Assembly (NCBI RefSeq): GCF_003001675.1
Contig: NZ_PVYW01000022.1
Coordinates: 62,001 to 126,000, forward strand
DNA: 64,000 bases
Reading direction: 5' to 3'
Source of the DNA: Cohnella sp. SGD-V74
GTDB taxonomy: Bacteria; Bacillota; Bacilli; Paenibacillales; Paenibacillaceae
Shown piece by piece: positions 59,826 through 64,000 of the stretch; position 1 is the first letter of the stretch, and each line of letters starts with the position of its first letter. The notes under the pieces are model-generated. The model ran no database searches and was not told where the DNA came from. It was given only the letters and a program-made list of their open reading frames with translations. The translations under genes and the position numbers were made by a program.

Positions 59826-60096
59826 GTCTCCTAAGGAGGGCAACCATTTGATTGATCGATGAACATATACCGGGGTATGTATCTCCTTACGCTACAATGC
59901 ACCCCAGAAAGTGACGAGAAGCTTCGCAGCTTATTCCGATTACTTTCCGGGGACCCCGAAGCAAGGTCATGAAATTTGGAATCGATTAACCCGTGACAGG
60001 GTAATTTCATGACCGTATGAGGCAGACGCTTCGCTCTTCAGGAGATACATACCCCTATTTCTATTTCGATCCTTCAAATGGTCTAACTTAGGAGAC
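59826..60096. mobile_element. MITE-like foldback element, copy 2
   Basis: 271 bp with inverted ends GTCTCCTAAG (59826-59835) and CTTAGGAGAC (60087-60096). Perfect stems: GGGGTATGTATCTCCT (59872-59887) with AGGAGATACATACCCC (60040-60055), and GGTCATGAAATT (59965-59976) with AATTTCATGACC (60003-60014). Compared with copy 1 it has about 75 extra bases forming another hairpin (CCCCAGAAAGT with ACTTTCCGGGG). Shared block GTATGAGGCAG(G/A)CGCTTCGC. No ORF. It lies between the zur promoter region and the GNAT gene end. Confidence 0.75.
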
Positions 60097-60108
60097 ACCC
60101 ACTGGAGT

Positions 60109-60627
60109 TCAGCCCTCGTCGAGTTTTTTGCTCATATGCGCGATCTGATCCGACTCCCAATACCGTTCCTGGTATCCCCGGGACTGCCAGAACGGGTAAC
60201 CTCCCGGCAAATGCAAAGACGTGTGCAGGCAGCTTTCCGTATAGCCGGCCTCTCTGGCAAACCTCTCGGCCTCGGCATACAGCCGGCTCCCCAGGCCGCT
60301 TCTGCGCCGATCGGGACGGATGTAGAATTTGACGATTTCGCAGACCGGACCGCCGCCGATCGTCGGCTCCACCTCCGGGAACCGCCTGTCGTACGGTCGA
60401 ACGGCCGCCGTGCCGAGCAGAGCTCCGTCCGCATCCTCCGCGATCAGGAAGACGGCGTTCTCCGGACCCGCGTAGACTTCTTCGAAGAAAAACAAATCCC
60501 GCGGGTTCTCCTCGTAAGCGCCTTTCGGATACAAGTCCCGCATCAGCGCCAGAACAAACTCCGTTATGTCACGCCTCCTCTCCGGACCAGCAACCGCAAT
60601 TCGATATTCCGCAGATGACTTCACCAT
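60109..60627 (-). CDS. GNAT family N-acetyltransferase
   Basis: 172 residues with the GNAT core: 'AVFLIAEDADGALLGTAAVRP' strands, the acetyl-CoA loop 'RPDRRRSGLGSRLYAEAERFA' (Arg/Gln-x-x-Gly-x-Gly/Ala type) and C-terminal 'YPFWQSRGYQERYW'. The start at 60627 has AAAGGAG 6 bases upstream; another ATG 6 codons earlier overlaps that site. It follows the MFS gene by 14 bases on the same strand and so may belong to the metallophore operon; the substrate is unknown. Confidence 0.85.
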   Translation of the reverse strand: MVKSSAEYRIAVAGPERRRDITEFVLALMRDLYPKGAYEENPRDLFFFEEVYAGPENAVFLIAEDADGALLGTAAVRPYDRRFPEVEPTIGGGPVCEIVKFYIRPDRRRSGLGSRLYAEAERFAREAGYTESCLHTSLHLPGGYPFWQSRGYQERYWESDQIAHMSKKLDEG

Positions 60628-60641
60628 CAACTTCTCCTTTT

Positions 60642-61841
60642 TCATGCGCTTGCAGCGACTCGGTCTGCGCCTCTAGACTTCCGGTTTGCCCCCCAGGCTA
60701 TGCCTGCGCAAACGACGGCCAATACGGCGCTAGCCTTGTACATCGCGCCATAAGAATACAGGTCGGCAACGTGTCCCATCCCCGCGCCGCCCAGCGATAC
60801 GCCAAGATCGGCCATCGCGATAAACCATCCGATCAAGACATTCCTGGAGGCTCTCGGCAGAACGAACGTCAAATACGAGATCAACGTCGGATACAACGTC
60901 GCCTGAGCCAGGCCGATCAGCACGGCCGCGCCGTAGAGCCCCGCCGGCCCCAACGCCGGAGACAGAGACAGCAATGCCGCCCCCGCGGCGCAACAGAGGC
61001 ACACCGTCCCCACAAACCCCGGATGCCACCTGCCGTCGGACGGAAGCCTCTTGCTGGACGCGAAACGGACGACGACGATCACGGAAGCCTGGAGCATGAG
61101 AAACACCCCGGCATTTCCGTACGGAATCTCCCCGGCATACAGCGGTATGAACGTAGAGACGGAGCCGAATACGACGGAAACGAACAGCATCAGCAGGCAG
61201 CAGATCCACAGCGGCCCGAGTCTGCCCCTTCGCTTCGATTCGCCGGATGATGGATTGCCGTCCGAAGATTCCGCGGGCGAAACATGCTGCAGCCTGGCAT
61301 AAAAGCCGAACCAGCCGGTCCCCGCGGCAATGGCGATCATGACGAGCGTAAAGGCGCTCATGCCGCCCCAGTTCCACAAGCCGATCGCGAGAATGGGTCC
61401 GGCAATCGTCGGCATGTACGTAAACAGCGAATAAAGCGATATTCCCCGCGAGCGCTCTTGCTCCGGCAAGGCATCGATAATCCCGATCTGAAGCGCCATC
61501 GAGAAAAATGCGGTGCATATCCCCTGCATGACGCGGGCCGCCATGTAGCCTTCCAGCCCGGACACCGTGTACAGAAGCAGTGCGGCACCGTTCACGACGA
61601 GCAAGATACGCAAGATGATCTCCGGACCGAACTTGTGAATCAGGCGCCCCGCCCAAGGGCGGAAAAACATGCAGGTAAACATATAAGTGCCCATAATCAG
61701 CCCGATCTGCCCGTTGCTCGCGCCGAGCGCTTCTCCGCGCAGCGGAAGGATGACGTTAAGAATCGAATTGGCGCTGAAAAACAGCAACGCGAGCATGTAT
61801 AAACGCAAAAAGGGCCTCGATAGGGCGTTGCTGAGCGGCAT
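60642..61841 (-). CDS. MFS transporter, similar to metallophore exporter CntE
   Basis: 399 residues, twelve predicted membrane segments. N-terminal 'LRLYMLALLFFSANSILNVILPLRGEALGASNGQIGLIMGTYMF' region and motif A-like 'MFFRPWAGRLIHKFGPEI' match the staphylopine-exporter-like MFS group. Context supports it: an SbnA-like enzyme and an oligopeptide/metallophore-type ATPase lie upstream on the same strand. AAGGCGGAG is 9 bases before the ATG. A general MFS exporter remains the fallback call. Confidence 0.75.
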   Translation of the reverse strand: MPLSNALSRPFLRLYMLALLFFSANSILNVILPLRGEALGASNGQIGLIMGTYMFTCMFFRPWAGRLIHKFGPEIILRILLVVNGAALLLYTVSGLEGYMAARVMQGICTAFFSMALQIGIIDALPEQERSRGISLYSLFTYMPTIAGPILAIGLWNWGGMSAFTLVMIAIAAGTGWFGFYARLQHVSPAESSDGNPSSGESKRRGRLGPLWICCLLMLFVSVVFGSVSTFIPLYAGEIPYGNAGVFLMLQASVIVVVRFASSKRLPSDGRWHPGFVGTVCLCCAAGAALLSLSPALGPAGLYGAAVLIGLAQATLYPTLISYLTFVLPRASRNVLIGWFIAMADLGVSLGGAGMGHVADLYSYGAMYKASAVLAVVCAGIAWGANRKSRGADRVAASA

Positions 61842-61869
61842 TGCGACAATCTCCGCCTTCCGTTGTAGT

Positions 61870-63003
61870 TTATTCGGGGACGGCCGTCCCGAGGCCGAGC
61901 CTGGAGTTTCGCAGCTCCGCGTTCAGGAGAAGCGTCGATTCCGGAACGTCAAGCTTCGCGGTCAGCTCCGGCCTGTAATTGCCGGCAGGCTTGCCGCTCC
62001 ACGGTCGCAGCTGCCGCGCCGCTTCCCGGATCTCGGCGACGTCCGCGTACGCGGCGAATCCTTGACTGTCCATCCATTCGTCGTTAAACAGCGTTTGAAC
62101 GTAACGGTCTCCTCCGTCCGAGACCATGCACACGACGCGCTGCCCGGGCTTCAGCTCCTGGGCGATCTTAAGCGCGACCAGAGCGCAGGCCCCGCTCGAA
62201 GGTCCCATCAGGATACCTTCGTTGCGGGCGAACGCTCTCGCCGAGAGAAAAGCCTGCTCGTCGGCCACCTTGTAGACGCTGTCCACGTCTTCGACATTCA
62301 GATTGTCCGGCGTCCAGCTGAGCCCGATTCCGGGAATGCGGTAAGCCTCCGCGTCCCCTCCGAAGATCGTGGAGCCGACGGCATCGACGCCGACGACCTG
62401 CGCCTCGGGCACATAGGTTTTCAAATACCGCGAAATTCCGCCCAGCTGTCCGCCCGTGCTCACCGCGGTCACGAAAGCGGCCAGCCGGCCGGAGCAAGCC
62501 TCCACAATCTCGCGGGCCGTCGTGCGAAAATGCGCCTCGCTGTTCAGCAGGTTAAAGCATTGGTCCGGCCGGTAGCTATTCTCGATTTCCCTGGCCAGCC
62601 GATTGGCCAGCGAGATTCTCGTCTTGTGATAGCTGCCGGAATCGTCCTGCTCCGTCACGACGATCACTTCCGCGCCGAAGCCCTTCAGCAGCGCGAGATT
62701 GGCGCTTGTCGTCTTGGGATCGACCAGGATGACCACCCGGTAGCCTTTGGCGGCCCCGATCATCGCCAGCGAAATGCCGAAATTGCCGCTGGACGACTCG
62801 ATAATCGTGCCTCCGGGCTTCAACCAGCCTCTGCGCTCGGCTTCTTCGACGATGAACAGCGCGGCTCGATCCTTGATGCTGCCGCCCGGATTGTAACGCT
62901 CGTATTTGAATAAAAGCTGACCCTCGTCCGCTCGATTGCTGTTAGGAGATGTGAGAAGTGGAGTGTTGCCGACGGTTTCCAAAATATTGGCGATCACGAT
63001 CAT
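61870..63003 (-). CDS. PLP-dependent cysteine-synthase-fold enzyme, SbnA-like
   Basis: 377 residues. PLP Lys44 in 'NPGGSIKDRAALF', the substrate loop 'ESSSGNFG' (69-76), then 'AKGYRVVILVDPKTTSANL' and 'STGGQLGGISRYLK'. The pattern 'SSSGN...VDPK...LK.FGAE' is closer to SbnA, which joins O-phosphoserine with glutamate on the way to 2,3-diaminopropionate, than to housekeeping CysK. It is about 50 residues longer than SbnA at the C-terminus. AAGGAAGG is just upstream of the ATG. Its neighbours (CntE-like exporter, tandem ATPase, Zur genes) suggest it makes a precursor of an amino-polycarboxylate metallophore. No SbnB or opine dehydrogenase is seen in the window. Confidence 0.7.
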   Translation of the reverse strand: MIVIANILETVGNTPLLTSPNSNRADEGQLLFKYERYNPGGSIKDRAALFIVEEAERRGWLKPGGTIIESSSGNFGISLAMIGAAKGYRVVILVDPKTTSANLALLKGFGAEVIVVTEQDDSGSYHKTRISLANRLAREIENSYRPDQCFNLLNSEAHFRTTAREIVEACSGRLAAFVTAVSTGGQLGGISRYLKTYVPEAQVVGVDAVGSTIFGGDAEAYRIPGIGLSWTPDNLNVEDVDSVYKVADEQAFLSARAFARNEGILMGPSSGACALVALKIAQELKPGQRVVCMVSDGGDRYVQTLFNDEWMDSQGFAAYADVAEIREAARQLRPWSGKPAGNYRPELTAKLDVPESTLLLNAELRNSRLGLGTAVPE

Positions 63004-63015
63004 CCTTCCCTTCCT

Positions 63016-64000
63016 TTAGACAAGACCGTCCTCCATATCGCCGGCGCATTTGAGCAGCAATTGGGTGTGCGGCTGACGGCTTTCGTGAAGCCGTCCGCTC
63101 TCCTGCTTCCGCTCTCCGAAGCTCCCGTTGCTCATCACCGCGATATGGTGACAGAACGCGCGCAGCACCCGAATGTCATGCGAAATCATCAGAATGGAAA
63201 AGCCGAATTGCCTCTGCAGACGCTGCAGCAGCTCCAAAATCTGCGCCTGGACGCTCATGTCCAGCGCGGACACCGCTTCGTCGCAGATGAGAATGTCCGG
63301 CCTCAGCACCAGCGCCCGGGCAATCGCGATGCGCTGGCATTGGCCCGTGCTGAGCTGCGGAGGCCGCCTCGTCAGCGCTTCGTCGGCAATGCCCACTTCG
63401 TGCAGGTAATACGCGGCGAGCGCCTCCCGCTCCTCCTTGCCGCCGATCCGCAAATATTGCAGCGGCTCCTGCACGAGCTGGAGCGCGGTGCGCCCCGGAT
63501 TCAGGCTCGCCCGGGCATCCTGGAAGACGAGCTGGATCCGCTTGCTTGTCTCGCGCCTGGCCTTCCCCTTCAAATGCCCGATGTCCGCTCCCCGAAGCAA
63601 AATACGCCCTTCGCTAGGCCGCTCCAGACCGGCGACGCACTTGGCCAGCGTGGACTTGCCGCAGCCGCTCTGTCCCAGAATGCCGAGAATTTCCCGCTCG
63701 TTCAACGTCAAGTCTACCTGCCGCAGCACGCGTTTTTTTCCGCCGAACGTTTTGCTTAGCCGGACAATTTCCAGCACGGGTTTTCCGGCTGCAGGCGGCA
63801 AACCGCGCGCCGGCCTGGCAATCCGGTTTCGCGCCGCGAGCAGCTCGCGCGTGTAGGCGGACCCCGGCCTGGTCAACACGGTCCTCGTCTCCCCTTCCTC
63901 TTCAATAACCCCCTTGTTCAGAACGATGACCCGATTGCCGACGGCATTGGCGACCGCAATGTCGTGGGTGATCAGCAGCACGGTCAAGCCCATCTCCCGC
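63016..64000 (-). CDS. tandem-ATPase ABC protein of the Opp/Nik/Cnt type (5' end cut)
   Basis: Open to the right edge of the window; 328 codons visible. The first ~60 residues are the end of one ATPase domain (switch region 'LLITHDIAVANAVGNRVIVLNKG'), followed by a complete second ATPase: Walker A 'GQSGCGKST', signature 'LSTGQCQR', Walker B 'ILICDEAVSALD', switch His in 'MISHDIRV'. A single protein carrying both DppD- and DppF-like halves is implied. Such importers take up peptides, nickel or opine metallophores; the last fits the neighbours. The signature 'LSTGQCQR' deviates from the common LSGGQ(R/Q)QR. The SbnA-like gene starts 12 bases after its stop. Confidence 0.8.
   Translation of the reverse strand, partial: REMGLTVLLITHDIAVANAVGNRVIVLNKGVIEEEGETRTVLTRPGSAYTRELLAARNRIARPARGLPPAAGKPVLEIVRLSKTFGGKKRVLRQVDLTLNEREILGILGQSGCGKSTLAKCVAGLERPSEGRILLRGADIGHLKGKARRETSKRIQLVFQDARASLNPGRTALQLVQEPLQYLRIGGKEEREALAAYYLHEVGIADEALTRRPPQLSTGQCQRIAIARALVLRPDILICDEAVSALDMSVQAQILELLQRLQRQFGFSILMISHDIRVLRAFCHHIAVMSNGSFGERKQESGRLHESRQPHTQLLLKCAGDMEDGLV

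Overview
The window looks like a chromosomal segment of a high-GC Paenibacillaceae-type Firmicute (Paenibacillus or Cohnella-like). This rests on strong AAGGAGG ribosome binding sites, frequent GTG/TTG starts, lipoprotein binding proteins, YesM/YesN-type two-component systems, LplB/LplC-type sugar permeases, many AraC regulators, and Bacillus-style Fur and Zur boxes. No rRNA, tRNA, phage or CRISPR locus was seen. Identifications come from reading motifs and family patterns; no database search was run.

Layout. (1) 0-10.5 kb: the end of a siderophore-binding lipoprotein gene, then plant-glycan genes (GH78 alpha-L-rhamnosidase, GH38 alpha-mannosidase), each divergent from an AraC regulator, plus a CBM9-like protein, a Uma2-family protein and an SMP-30 family protein. 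(2) 10.5-16.3 kb: a Fur-boxed iron locus with two nitroreductases, an AraC regulator continuous in frame with a siderophore-binding lipoprotein, a BesA-like esterase, a nicotianamine-synthase-like (CntL-type) enzyme and another AraC. (3) 16.4-23.6 kb: a beta-propeller protein, a foldback repeat element, and a sugar ABC importer with a membrane AraC sensor. (4) 23.9-35.6 kb: a second Fur-boxed region with an HTH-only AraC, an exporter-fold ABC pair with a binding protein (IrtAB-like), a PchR-like AraC, an orphan response regulator, a 52-bp tandem repeat, a homodimer-type ABC exporter and a second AraC/binding-protein in-frame gene. (5) 35.7-51.5 kb: a seven-gene operon matching oxidative D-apiose catabolism (apiosidase-like GH, GntR regulator, ApsD, ApnO, OiaK, a RuBisCO-like protein, ApnL). 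It is divergent from a histidine kinase, binding protein, two permeases and response regulator that probably import the substrate. (6) 51.6-59.7 kb: a Zur regulon with two CobW-type GTPases, znuABC, zur and a small cysteine-poor L33 gene, with an AbrB/AAA/DUF3024 cluster in the middle. (7) 59.8-64 kb: a second copy of the foldback element, then a GNAT protein, a CntE-like MFS exporter, an SbnA-like PLP enzyme and a tandem ABC ATPase that runs off the window, together suggesting a metallophore system.

How the genes fit together. The carbon side (GH78, GH38, GH140, apiose pathway, two Lpl-type importers) fits growth on pectin side chains such as rhamnogalacturonan II. The metal side has at least seven Fur boxes and three Zur boxes and covers siderophore capture, import, release and export plus zinc uptake and zinc sparing. 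The most unusual items are the two AraC-lipoprotein genes that share one frame without a stop codon, the two foldback elements whose stems differ by compensatory changes, and the binding protein encoded with an exporter-fold ABC pair.
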